NCBI RefSeq assembly: GCF_937616625.2
Contig: NC_065570.1
Coordinates: 40,183,665 to 40,247,664, forward strand
Direction of reading: 5' to 3'
Length of the DNA stretch: 64,000 nucleotides
DNA from: Mercurialis annua
Lineage: Eukaryota; Streptophyta; Magnoliopsida; Malpighiales; Euphorbiaceae
Of the stretch, positions 1 through 12,106 are shown one piece after another. Under the pieces are notes generated by a model. The model did no database searches. It had not been told where the DNA came from and was given only the letters and a program-made list of their open reading frames with translations. Within the stretch, counting starts at the first letter, position 1. Each line of letters starts with the position of its first letter. Both the position numbers and the translations under genes were made by a program.

Positions 1-845
1 TCTCCACTATATCGACTATCTTAGTCGATCTCATTGCATACTTTCGTCCATCTTTAGCTCTTATACTTCCTTATGCTTTAATGCCTTTCTATAGGTGTCT
101 TACTTCAAGATCTTACTTCTTTTAGGTATCCTTCCTAATCACTTCGCATTTCCACCTTTATAACAACACCTTCGTGTTGTAGCTCAACCCCTTTGTTTAA
201 TCTCTCCCCTCTATTCCATTACATCCTTTGATATCTTATGGCTTACTAGCCTCATCGATTGTTGTCCGCTGTTCTAAGCGTCGTCGACCTATACTTATAT
301 CCTTCTTAGGGCCTATGTGTTCGCATACTGCGAGTTCACATCATCATGCCCATCATTTACGTCGATCATACATCTTGGTATCGATGTTTCCAATCTTATA
401 CTTTGATGTCGTTATCTACGATCATCGTTGCACCTCTTACTCACGAGGTGACTTACTCTTATTATATGATTATCCATGGGCTTTATAGCAGCTACTATCT
501 TTAATTAACTGACTATCAATTTCTTACTCCATTTTCAAAACATTTCATATAAAAATAAAAATAAAATATTTCTTTCTCATTTTCAACTTTTCGTTGGCCG
601 TACTTTACACTTTTCTGGCTCGACTTTTAATAACATGTATTCTACATGTATATTCCGCACCTGCTAGCCAAAACATTACATTTACTTGGCCCGGTCGTCA
701 GAATTTCTTTCAAATGTTTGAAATAGCTGTTTCACAACATTTTTCACTTTCATATACCTATATATGGAGCTTACATTGATAGTCCTAGATTAATTAAACT
801 ATATCCTTCATATATTCATCACTTGCAATTTTGGCTTACTACTAA
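1..845 (-). repeat. Decayed interior of element B, left half
   Basis: This pyrimidine-rich stretch (purine-rich on the minus strand) has no convincing reading frame; the short open frames here start at non-ATG codons or match no family I recognise. It ends exactly where element A begins at 846, and the 5 bases before A nearly match the 5 bases after A at 12107. The stretch is therefore the same pre-insertion DNA that resumes at 12107 and leads into the PBS and LTR of element B. The assignment to B's decayed gag/pol region is inferred from this geometry, not from protein similarity. Confidence 0.5.
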
Positions 846-3525
846 TGTCACGACCCATTTTTCATGAATCGTGACCGGCGCTAGGGTATGGGTATGGTTG
901 TACAAAAATCCGTAGCAAGCCTTGCGGATAACCAACTTAAACAGTTAAAACAATGTACCTGCAGAAAACAACATGCTCGGGGGCAACCGAGACTTCAGCC
1001 TAGTCTAGTAGTACATATAAATAACATATATTTAAAGTACGCTTATCTCAAATAATCTCCAACAGCATGGCAATATATAAAATATCATAAACGATGCAAT
1101 CATGCCAAAGCTGATAAAATAATAGTCGGACCAATCCAACAACAATATTTTAAAAGGTAAACTACTAAAAAATAAATAATCTGATACTACTACTGCGGTC
1201 TATGAGTTTAAAACAGTTCGACTCTTTTATTCTGAAGACAAAATAAAGAACCTCCGAGAATGAAGAAACGAAGATCGACCAATGCTCAAATCATAAACCT
1301 GGAAAATTTGGGAAAACAACGGGGTCAGATTTACTGAGTAGAGTTTATTTAACCATTTACGTTTATTAAGTTAAAAAACCTTTAAAAACGTTTAATAAAA
1401 CATTTTCATTATGGGCTAAATTGTAAATAGATATATAAACTCACTGCTTGCTAAATCCACGTGATCCTGACAAGCACCTAACTCTGGTTCGCCTCTGAAG
1501 TACTAACAGTCGATGGGTCCAAAAATAATAAAATCATAATTAAAAATAGACCCTAACTCTAAAGAGTACTAGACACCACATACGACTAGCACAACATAAT
1601 ACCAAGCCACATTTAATAAACACTTATATTAAATGCATTCCAAATATAACCCAAGTTATAGAGTTCACATCATATAAACATATGTAGAATAATTCGTAAA
1701 AATAATTTAAATTTACCCAAGTTAAAATCCGTATCAGTGAGTCAGCCGAGTTATTAAAAACTACCAAGTTTCTTCCCACTTCCTGGGCGACCAAAGTCTA
1801 ACTCGGTCCAAAAATTTATTAAATTTATAAACCCGAGTTTATAAATTAAAATACTTGATGAAATAATTATCCTATTTTTAAAATAGAATTTAATAACTTC
1901 AAATTTAAGTAACCCAAGTTACAACTAAAGCTTAACCATTTTAAGTTTATGAAAGTTTAGGGGCTAAACTGTATTTTAGCCAATTTGATTTTCGAAATCA
2001 AATTTAATTATTCTTTTCAATTTACTAAATTATTGAATAAACAAAATCCAAAAAAATTATCCTATGGGTAAAACTTAACTTGAATAAGCTTTTTAAAAAC
2101 TTTAGGGGCTAAATTGTAAATTAACCAAAATAACATATAAATCAAAATTAAATATAATTACCCGAATAATTATATTAATTTAGTTTATAAAATAATTATC
2201 GTTTTCAAGTTGTCTATTTAAAATTGAAACAATAAAAAAGTTATTATTAACTAATAACATAGCTAAGGATTCAATTGATTTTAAGAAATTCATTAGGTGA
2301 CTATAATGGCCAATTTGCCATCTTCTCCAATTAACAAATTTCAAATCAAAACCATTCACTCCATGCACCCCATATTCACGTGGGCCAAAGGAGAAAATCA
2401 AACAAAATGGTGACCTAAATGTACAATTCACCATCTTCCTCAACAATCAAAACAAAAAAACTAAACTCCTAATACTGTAATCATGAACCAATTTTCCAAA
2501 CAATCAAACTTCCAAAACTCTTTAATCTCTACACTAAGCAAGATGAAAAACATAATAACCATCATGTAAAACATGAAAAAAAAACAATCACAGTAAATAA
2601 AATGCAAGCCAACATCACGACGAGGACTCTAGAAACGATTGAATCCGACGACGGCTTCACATGACGGAGTAATCACAACTCAAGCAATTCAGTCTCAATT
2701 CTACTCAATATATGTTACAAAGAAACGTAACCATGGCAGCAACAAAGCCAGAAAAAGAATCCGCAGCAATGTTGCAATACACGGCGAATCGAAACGGCAT
2801 AAAAACGAAGAGATTGAACGTACCGTTATTGATTCCAATACGTAAGGATCGAAGAGATCGCTGAATCGATATGAATCGTCAAAGAACAATCGGATTACAA
2901 CTAATACAAGGAGATAGGAATCAAGAATCGTATTTGACGATATCGAAACAAATAAATAAGTTGAACGATTACTTACTGAGACTTAAATCAAATAGAAGAA
3001 TGGCGGTTGATGAAGTTTCTGGATTGCTAAGGGAGAGTGGCGACTGAGGTTTGATTAAAAGTGATGGAAAATATTAGGTTAGGGATAAAGAAACGTAACA
3101 GAACGGTTTAATAGGGGAGGGAAAGGGATGAAGGCTAATAAGAAGGTGATTCTGCAACTTACAATTAATTGGAATTTCTAATTTATAAAGGAATGGGCTT
3201 TTGGCCTTGAATGGGTCAATTTTCATGCTTAAAAGAGAAGGATGAAAGATTAACGTGAATTGCATGGATCTTTCATGCATTACGAATATCTTATACAATT
3301 TCTCTTTTGTTTTTTTTCCTTTTTTCCTCTTTTGTTTTTATTTTTCTTTTAAATTTTAATAATACCAACTAAAAGAATCGAACCACGACTGAATCAACGA
3401 GCGATCAAAATAAAATTAAATAAAAATATTTAATAATAATAATAATAAAATACCTAAAGCTTGACGGAATGTAAAAATTATAATTATAATTTAAAAAAAA
3501 TAGTTTAAAAGTACGGGATATTACA
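846..3525 (-). repeat. 3' LTR of element A
   Basis: Begins TGTCACGACCC and ends GATATTACA on the plus strand. It aligns by eye with 8923-12106 over its whole length, except that it lacks the block found at about 9492-10005 in the other copy; the junction is near 1413-1430. The lost block holds the hairpin repeats and the microsatellite. Small open frames at 2639-2845 and 2701-2889 are repeated in the other LTR (11221 onward) and are not treated as genes. Confidence 0.9.
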
Positions 3526-3539
3526 TTCTCCCCAACTTA
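3526..3539 (-). other. Polypurine tract of element A
   Basis: On the minus strand the bases just upstream of the 3' LTR read AAGTTGGGGAGAA, followed directly by the LTR start TGTAATATCC. This is the expected place and composition for the plus-strand primer. Element F has a nearly identical tract at 45721. Confidence 0.8.
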
Positions 3540-3643
3540 TAAAAAAATTCGCCCTCGAATTCAAAATGAAAATAAACAAAACTTAACAACACAACAAGTA
3601 CACAAACAAACAACTAAAACATGTAAGCAACGATACACGTACC

Positions 3644-6600
3644 TCAAGGAAACAGGAAAGGATAACGTTTCCGCATATCGGACTCCGTCTCCCAAGTGCA
3701 CTAGTCAACAAAATGATTTCGCCATAGAACTTTAACCATCGGAATCTCCTTGTTCCGTAACTTACACACTTGCGTATCGACAATCTCTACTGGTTGTTCC
3801 TCATAGGACAGCTCCTGGTCAATCTCAACGCTCTGAGGAACAATCACTTGTGAAGGATCTGAGATGCACTTCCTCAGCATAGAAACATGAAATATAGGAT
3901 GCACTAAAGATATGTCTGGCGGCAGAACCAGACGATATGCCACAGCTCCAATCTTCTCTGAAATCTCATAGGGACCAATGTACCTCTGTGCCAACTTTCC
4001 CTTGACACCAAAACGAACCACGCCTTTCATAGGCGAAATCCGAAGAAACACAAAGTCTCCCACCTGAAACTCGATGTCTTTCCTCTTCGGATCTGCATAA
4101 CTCTTATGCCGACTAAAAGCTGTCTACAACCTCCGTTTTATCAACGGTACCTTCTCTGAGGTAACCTGGATAATCTCAGCACCAAACAACTTCCGCTCGC
4201 CGACCTCTTCCCAGTAGATAAGAGATCGACACTTGCGTCCGTACAAAGCCTCATAAGGTGCCATCTCAATGCTCACATGATAACTGTTGTTGTAGAAAAA
4301 CTCAATCAACGGCAAATGAGTATCCCAGCTACCCTGAAAATCAAGAATGCACATCCTGAACATATCCTACAATGTCTGAATAGTCCTCTCAGACTGACCG
4401 TCAGTCTGAGGATGAAAAGTTGTACTGAAGTCCAAACGAGAACCCAAAGACTCCTGTAACGCTTTCCAGAACCTCGAAGTGAAAACATAACCTCTGTTAG
4501 AAACAATCGAAACTGGTACACCATGCAAACTAACAATCCTGTCGATGTACAACTGAGCCAACTTTGAAGCAGGATACGAAACTTTGATCGGAAGGAAATG
4601 AGCTGACTTAGTCATACGGTCAACTATCACCTAGATTGAATCGTACCCCTGTCGAGTACGTGGTAAGACAACAAAAAAGTCCATGGCAATCCGCTCCCAC
4701 TTCCACTCTGGAATAGGTAGTGGCTGTAGATAGCCAAAAGGTCTCTGATGTTCCAGCTTCACCTGCTGGCAAGTCAAACACTTTGAAACGTACTCTGCAA
4801 CATCTTTCTTCATTCCGCTCCACCAATACGTACCCTTGAGGTCATGGTACATCTTGGTAGATCCCGGATGAACACTATAAGCTGACCTATGCGCTTCGTC
4901 CAGAATCTGGTCTCTCAAACCATCTGAATCTGGAACGCACAGTCTAGAACCAAACCTGAGAACTCCGTCAACAAAAACAAACTCGGAATTACCATCCAGA
5001 TGGATCTCATCCATAATCCGTTTCAATTGTGGATCCTCAGCTTGTAAAGCTTTAATCCTATCAATCAAAACTTGTTGCACCTGCAGCTGTGCCAACAAAC
5101 TACCATTCTGAGAAACCTGAAAACCGTAGCCCGAAGCTATCAAACCATGCCACTCTTGAACCATGGGTCTACGTCCAACCTCAGAAATATGGGCCAAACT
5201 GCCCAAAGACTTGCGACTCAACGCGCCGGCTACCACATTAGCCTTACCAGGATGGTACTGAATAGTACAATCGTAGTCTTTCAGCAACTGTAGCCACCTC
5301 CTCTATCTCAGATTCAACTCTCGCTGATCAAAGATGTACTTCAAACTCTTGTGATCAGTGAAGATCTCGCAAGTCGCACCGTACAAGTAGTGCCTCCAGA
5401 TCTTCAGAGCAAAAACCACAGCCGCTAACTCCAAGTCATGAGTAGGGTAATTCACCTCATGCTTCTTCAGCTGATGAGAAGCATAGGCGATCACCTGTCC
5501 ATGTTGCATCAACATGCAACCTAAGCCAATCCGAGAAGCATCGCAATACACAGTAAAACCCTCAATGCCAGAAGGCAACGCCAAAACAGGAGCTGTAGTT
5601 AGAATCTCCTTCAGCTTCTCGAAACTTGTCTCACATTTGTCGGTCCACTCAAACTTAAAACCCTTCTGTGTTAGCTAAGTGAAAGGTGCAGATATTCGAG
5701 AGAAATCCTGCACGAACCGACGGTAGTAGCCAGCTAACCCAAGAAAACTCCTGATCTCGGTAACTGACCTCGACCTCTGCCAATCCATAACCGCCTCAAT
5801 CTTCTTCGGATCAACCTTAATCCCATCCTTCGACACCACGTGTCCTAAGAAGGTAACTTGTTCAAGCCAAAACTCGCACTTTGAGAACTTATCATACAAC
5901 TGATGCTCTCCCAATGTCTGTAGTATAGTCCTCAAGTGATAAGCATGCTCCTCCTCACTCCGAGAATAAATCAGGATGTCATCAATGAAGACGATAACAA
6001 AGTGATCCAAAAACGGCTTGAAAACCGATTCATCATGTCCATAATCGCTGCTGGTGCGGTTGTCAATCCAAACGACATGACCAAAAACTCGAAATGCCCA
6101 TAACGCGTTCTGAAAGCAGTCTTAGGCACATCGACGTCCCGAATCCGAAGTTGATGATACCCGGATCTCAAGTCAATCTTGGAAAATCACTTCGCACCCT
6201 GTAACTGATCAAACAAGTCGTCGATGCGAGGAAGGGGATATCTGTTCTTGATGGTAGCCTTATTCAACTGCCTGTAGTGGATACAAAGCCGAAAGGAACC
6301 ATCCTTCTTCTTAACAAACAGAACTAGAGCACCCCACGGAGAAGTACTCGGTCTGATGAAGCCACTGTCCAAAAGTTCTTGTAACTGCTCCATTAACTCC
6401 TTCAGCTCAGCTGGAGCCATCCAATACGGCGGTATCAAAATATGACCAGTTCCAGGAACAACGTCAATGCAAAACTCGATATCCCGATCAGGTGCTAATC
6501 CAGGCAACTCCTCTGGAAAAACGTCACTGAACTCATTCACTATAGGGACAGTGTTCATACTTCCCACCTCAGCATCCATATCTCGAACCACAGCTAAGAA

Positions 6601-7041
6601 AGCTTGACAACCCTTACTCATCATTCGCTTTGCCTTGATTGCAGAAATCAGATTCTTAGGCGTCTCCGCATTCTCCCCTTGAAAAGAAAAGGGTAGATCA
6701 CCTGGAATCCGAAACTCAACCAACTTCCCTCGACAGTCGATCGAAGCATAATGGCGGGCCAGTCAATCCATCCCCAAAATCACATCAAATGAAAGTACAT
6801 CCAAAACAACTAAATCAGCACACAAGTCTCTTCCATGGATAACCACAGAACACGATCGACACACAACATTCACCACCACACAGTTAGACAAAGGAGTAGA
6901 AACAGATAAAGGTTCGTTCAAAACAGTTGGTGTTACACCCAACTTAGCAGCAAAACACGTAGACACAAAAGAATGGGTTGCACCCGCATCAAATAAAACT
7001 AAGGCATCTACAAAAGCAATCTGAATAGTACCTTGGACCAC
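3644..7041 (-). pseudogene. Element A pol: protease, RT, RNase H, integrase, chromodomain (broken)
   Basis: The domains read right to left. The retropepsin carries DAGATHSF (about 7041-6763). RT has the box [11 protein letters not shown] and the active site FIDD at 5989-5978. RNase H starts with VYCDAS near 5540. Integrase has an HHCC zinc finger (about 4900-4750) and a core whose second catalytic Asp is replaced (SNR instead of the usual SDR). The tail, with LRNKEIPMVKVLWRNH, resembles a Tekay chromodomain. The reading frame is broken by stops at 6763, 6187, 5675, 5303, 4631, 4367, 4124 and 3701 and by a one-base deletion near 6010. The natural stop is TGA at 3644-3646. The TAG at 4631-4633 is shared with element F. 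Function is lost. Confidence 0.9.
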
Positions 7042-8574
7042 TGCGTTAGATGTGTGAGCATACTAAGGAGTCAAGGCGAAAACTCTGGCCTGACCCTGAC
7101 TCTGCTGCTGAGAACTCTGTCCAATACCATAGCTGCTAGAACCTCTACCTCCGTTGCCACGGCCTCCAAAACCGCGCCTTCCAGAACCTCGGCCCCGCTG
7201 GCCACCAACAGAAGGGGCGGGTTAAGAAAACCCTGCCGGTGTAGAGAACGCTGGTCTCTGACTCTGATAGGATGGCTGAGCAACGATAGCTGCCGACATC
7301 TGCTGCCCAGATGCCTGACACTCTCTCGCAAAGTGACCCGGCAGGCCACATGTAAAACAACCCCCTAGTGCTAAACGATACTCGCCTGGATGTCGACGTC
7401 TGCAATTCTGGCAGAAAGGAAAACTAGCACCTCCACTGTTACCACGCCGAAAACTGCGGCTGCTACTGCTGTTGCCGGAACTATAGGTGTAAGGCTGATA
7501 ACTCTTGTTGACACCCCTCTTTTTGTTCTTGTACTGAGAAGGTGTCGATTGGTAGTTACCACCACCACCACTCTGCTTTCCAGGACCAAAAGACTTCTTA
7601 GTCTGATAAGAACCAGAAATCTCCCCAAACTTTAATAACGAACTCTCCATACGCCGCGCACTGTCCACTACGTCTGTAAAGTCTCTGCGTGTCTCAGTCA
7701 GCAAACTCATAAAATCCCGCCCTAAACCCTTTACGTATCTGTCGTTCACTCTTTACGGATCTGCCAACAAGTCCGGAGCGAACCGACCCAACCTCACAAA
7801 CTCCGTCGTGTACTTGGATACTGACCTGTCATCTCTAGAAAGTGTCATCAACCTGTCTCTGTGACCCTCTGTCACTGAAAACGGCAAGAAGAAAGCTCTG
7901 AACCTCTCCACAAATTGAGCCCAAGAGATGGTAGCCATGTCAGCATGAACAGATCTACGAAACCAGTCCCCAGCTGAACCCTTCATAGACATCTCGACTA
8001 GAACGACGGTCTGACGCTCAGTAGCCTGTAGTCGCCGAGCATTCTGCTCAACCTCCTCGATAAAATCCAGTGCGTCTCCGGAACCGTCAAACTCAGTTGG
8101 CTTCAGCCTCATGTATGCCAAAACCAAATCCCTGTCAGTGGTTCCGACACCACCAACTGTTGCACCACCATCCCGTGGTTGCTGCTGCTGAACTATCTGA
8201 CCCAAAACCGCATACTGATCCTGCATAGCTACCTGACCCGCTTGCAGCTGAACCTGGTTGAGTTGTAAAGCAGCAACTCCAACCAAAAACGTGTTGAAGT
8301 CAAAATCGTCCAACCCAGGTTGTGCCACACCTGGTGCTTGAGCACCCCCTGCAGCACCGCTTCCTACGCCTCTGCCTCTACCTCTGCCAGCTTGACCTCG
8401 GCCAGCTTGACCTCGGCCACCTCGATCTCGACCATCTCGACCCCGACCAGCTGCGCCTCTACCTGCTAGTCCTCTACCAGCTTGAACCTCTGGTTCATTC
8501 TACTCCACCTCCATAGAGATTGCATCATCAGCCTCAGCATTTTGCTGAGCCGTAGCGCGAGTACGAGTATTCAT
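7042..8574 (-). pseudogene. Element A gag (broken)
   Basis: Starts at the ATG at 8574 (MNTRTR), as in elements E and F. A Gly/Arg-rich N-terminal stretch follows, with AGRG-type repeats. Next come the retrotransposon Gag domain, around DWFRRSV and YTTEFVRLGRF, and then a basic Ser/Gly-rich region. Near 7359-7318 is a CCHC knuckle, CFTCGLPGHFAREC, preceded by an extra Cys-rich motif (CQNCRRRH). In-frame stops are present near 8496, at 7753-7755 and at 7222-7224. Gag would form the virus-like particle and bind element RNA. Neighbouring protease and RT lie downstream in the same direction, as in a single gag-pol frame. Confidence 0.88.
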
Positions 8575-8906
8575 TTCTAAGAATGAAACAAGAACAATTT
8601 TAAATAACACAGCAAATTTCATGCCCAAGCATGAAACAAAACAAGCACTAATTAAGATTTCCCGAGAAATCAACAACGATACCCAAGTGAAAATAACAAT
8701 ATATCAAAACAATACATCAATTAACATACATAATTAACTCACGACATTCCTATAGGAGTAGGCAGAAAGTTTTGAAAACAAAAGATGACGTTTCAAAGAC
8801 AAGACTCGAATCCTAATTCCGCAGTAGTTCCTAGGACAAGTTAACCACTTAACATGCCAAAACAATTAAACACTTAACATTTAAAAGGCCTTGGTTTGAA
8901 ACCAAA

Positions 8907-8918
8907 GCTCTGATACCA
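8907..8918 (-). other. Primer binding site of element A (initiator tRNA-Met)
   Basis: The minus strand reads TGGTATCAGAGC, complementary to the 3' end of plant initiator tRNA-Met, which is the usual PBS of these elements. It lies 4 bases inside the 5' LTR. Confidence 0.9.
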
Positions 8919-9537
8919 AGTTTATCACGACCCATTTTTCATGAATCGTGACCGGCGCTAGGGTATGGGTATGGTTGTACCAAAACCCGTAGCAAGACTT
9001 GCGGATAACCAACTTAAACAGTTAAAACAATGTACCTGCAGAAAACCACATGTTAGGGGGCAACCGAGACTTCAGCCTAGTCTAGCAGTACATATAAACA
9101 ACATATATTTAAAGTACGCTTATCTCAAATAATCTCCAACATCATGGAAATATATAAAATATCATAAACGATGTAATCATGCCAAAGCTGATAAAATAAT
9201 AGTCGGACCAATCCAACAACAATATTTTAAAAGGTAAACCACTAAGACATAAATAATCTGATACTACTACTGCGGTCTAAGAGTTTAAAACAGTTCCACT
9301 CTTTTATTCTGAAGATAAAAATAAAGAACCTTCGAGAATGAAGAAACGGAGATCGACCAATTCTCAAATCATAAACCTAGAAAATTTGGGAAAACAACGG
9401 GGTCAGATTTACTGAGTAGAGTTTATATAACTATTTACATTTATTAAGTTAAAAAACCTTTAAAAACGTTTAATAAAACATTTTCATTATGGATTATCAG
9501 TGAAACCCTAAACCACAGTTCTAAATCCATTGTCGTG

Positions 9538-9703
9538 TCGGTGAGACGTATCTCAATAACCGATCCCCGACTATCACTTAATAAATAGTGAGCCCATGAG
9601 ACGTATCTTCCACCGTTGCCCTCACTAAGGTGAGACGTATCTCAAACCTACCTCAATACCATAATCATTACCGGTGCGCACGCAGTACCGATGATGCCCA
9701 TCG
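9538..9703 (-). repeat. Hairpin repeat array in element A LTR
   Basis: Three copies of a GAGACGTATCT core are present. One is enclosed by TCGGT (9538-9542) and ACCGA (9559-9563), another by AGGT (9628-9631) and ACCT (9646-9649). Between them is TCACT...AGTGA (9574-9591). Further right CGATG (9689-9693) pairs with CATCG (9699-9703) around the loop ATGCC. The same array is in F's LTR from about 51693. The arms differ between units but still pair. Confidence 0.7.
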
Positions 9704-9758
9704 AGTAGCACGTTCCAAATCAAATCCACAATGCCGAAAAACACTTCAAAAGCTGCTT

Positions 9759-9759
<1 letters not shown>

Positions 9760-9801
<42 letters not shown>

Positions 9802-9825
9802 CATACATACATACATATACATACA

Positions 9826-9861
<36 letters not shown>

Positions 9862-9976
9862 CATACACATACATACACATATATATATATATACATACAT
9901 ACATATATATATACATACATACATACATATATATATACATACATACATACATATATATATATACATACATATATAC
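9760..9976. repeat. (ATAC)n/(AT)n microsatellite
   Basis: About 215 bp of alternating ATAC and AT runs in A's 5' LTR. Open frames on both strands (Tyr/Ile/His- or Cys/Met/Tyr-only proteins) are repeat artefacts. It is absent from the 3' LTR, where the whole surrounding block is missing. Confidence 0.97.
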
Positions 9977-12106
9977 AAGATATAATAATTGCTTAATAAA
10001 GAGGTAAATTGAGATATAAACTCACTGCTTGCTAAATCCACGTGATCCTGACAAGCACCTAACTCTGATTCGCCTCTGAAGTACGATTAGTCGACGGGTC
10101 TAAAAATAATAATATCATAATTAAAAATAGACCCTAACTCTAAAGAGTACTAGACACCACAAACGACTAGCACAACACAATACCAAGCCACATTTAATAA
10201 ACACTTATATTAAATGCATTCCAAATATAACCCAAGTTATAGAGTTCACATCATATAAACATATTTAGAATAATTCGTAAAAATAATTTAAATTTACCCA
10301 AGTTAAAATCCATATCAGTGAGTAAGCCGAGTTATTAAAAACTATCAAACTTTTTCCCACTTGCTAGGCGACCAAAGTCTAACCCGGTCTAAAAATTTAT
10401 TAAATTTATAAACCCGAGTTTATAAATTAAAATACTTGATAAAATAATTATCCTATTTTTAAAATAGAATTTAATAACTTCAAATCTAAGTAACCCAAGT
10501 TACAACTAAAACTTAACCATTTTAAGTTTATAAATGTTTAGGGGCTAAACTGTATTTTAGCCAATTTTATTTTCGAAATCAAATTTAATTATTCGTTTTC
10601 AATTTAATAAATTATAGAATAAATAAAATCCAAAAAAATTATCTTATAGGTAAAACTTAACTTGAATAAGCTTTTTAAAAATTGTAGGGTCTAAATTGTA
10701 AATTAACCAAAATAACATATAAATCAAAATTAAATATAATTACCCGAGTAATTATATTAATTTAGTTTATAAAATAATTATCGCTTTTAAGTTGTCTATT
10801 TAAAATTGAAACAATAGAAAAGTTATTATTAACTAATAACATAGCTAAGGATTCAATTGATTTTAAGAAATTCATTAGGTGACTATAATGGCCAATTTGC
10901 TATCTTCTCCAATTAACAAATTTCAAATCAAAACCATTCCCTCCATGCACCCCATATTCACGTGGGCCAAAAGAGAAAATCAAACAAAATGGTGACCTAA
11001 ATGTACAATTCACCATATTCCTCAACAATCAAAACAAAAAAAACTAAACTCATAATACTGTAATCATGAACCAATTTTCCAAACAATCAAACTTCTAAAA
11101 CTCTTTAATCTCTACACTAAGCAAGATCAAAAACATAATAACCAGCATGTTAAACAGGAAAAAAAACAATCACAGTAAATAAAATGCAAGCCAACATCAC
11201 GACGAGGACTCTAGAAACGATTGAATCCGACGACGGCATCACATGACGGAGTAATCACAACTCAAGCAATTCAATCTCAATTCTACTCAATATATGTTAC
11301 AAAGAAACGTAACCATGGCAGCAACAAACTCAGAAAAAGAATCAGCAGCAATGTTGCAATACACGGCGAATCGAAACGGCGTAAAAACGAGAGATTGAAC
11401 GTACCGTTATTGATTCCAATACGTAAGGATCGAAGAGATCGCTGAATCGATATGAATCGTCAAAGAACTATCGTATTACATCTAATACAAGGAGATAGGA
11501 ATCAAGAACCGTATTTGACGATATCGAAGCAAAGAAATAAGTTGAACGATTACTTACCGAGACTTGAATCAAATGGAAGAATGATGATTGATGAAGTTTC
11601 TAGATTGCTAAGGGAGAGTGGCGGCTGAGGTTTGATTAAAAGTGATGGAAAATAGTAGGTTAGGGATAAAGAAACGTAACAGAACGTTTTAAAAGGGGAG
11701 GGAAAGGGATGAAGGCTAATAAGAAGGTGATTCTACAACTAACAATTAATTGAAATTTCTAATTTATAAAGGAATGGGCTTTTAGCCTTGAATGGGCCAA
11801 CTTTCATGCTTAAAAGAGAAGGATGAAAGATTAAAGTGAATTGCATGGATCTTTCATGCATTAATAATATCATATACAATTTCTCTTTTGTTTTTTTTCC
11901 TTTTTTCCTCTTTTGTTTTTATTTTTCTTTTAAATTTTAATAATACCAACTAAAAGAATCGAATCACTACTGAATCAACGAGTGACTAAAATAAAATTAA
12001 ATAAAAATATTTAATAATAATAATAATAAAATACCTAAAGCTTGATGGAATGTAAAAATTATAATTATAATTTAAAACAAATAGTTTAAAAGTACAGGAT
12101 ATTACA

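Larger units (their letters stand above)
846..12106 (-). mobile_element. Element A: Tekay/Del-like Ty3/gypsy LTR retrotransposon
   Basis: A complete but inactive LTR retrotransposon on the minus strand. Both LTRs begin T(G/A)TCACGACCC and end ATTACA on the plus strand. Inside are a PBS for initiator tRNA-Met next to the right LTR, gag, protease, RT, RNase H and integrase in gypsy order, and a purine tract next to the left LTR. Flanking bases ACTAA (841-845) and ACCAA (12107-12111) look like a 5-bp target duplication with one mismatch. Very long LTRs and a chromodomain-like integrase tail place it with Tekay/Del chromoviruses, by knowledge of the family. It is inserted in element B. Many in-frame stops make it non-coding today. 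Confidence 0.9.
8923..12106 (-). repeat. 5' LTR of element A
   Basis: The right LTR, 3184 bp, starts TATCACGACCC (TG mutated to TA) and ends ATTACA. It is about 500 bp longer than the left LTR because it keeps the block at 9492-10005, with three TGAGACGTATCTCA-like hairpin units and an (ATAC/AT)n microsatellite. As the 5' LTR of a minus-strand element it should carry the promoter, with U3 at its right end. No TATA box was assigned. Confidence 0.9.

Noticed and set aside
228..779. Two short plus-strand open frames (228-488, 594-779)
   Set aside because: Low complexity, antisense to the element they lie in, no recognisable domain.
2639..2845. Small frame repeated at 11221
   Set aside because: Duplicated with the LTR of A, with no ATG at the stated start and no domain.
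9630..10041. Several open frames on both strands of the ATAC repeat
   Set aside because: Created by the microsatellite; the composition is only Tyr/Ile/Thr/His or Cys/Met/Val.
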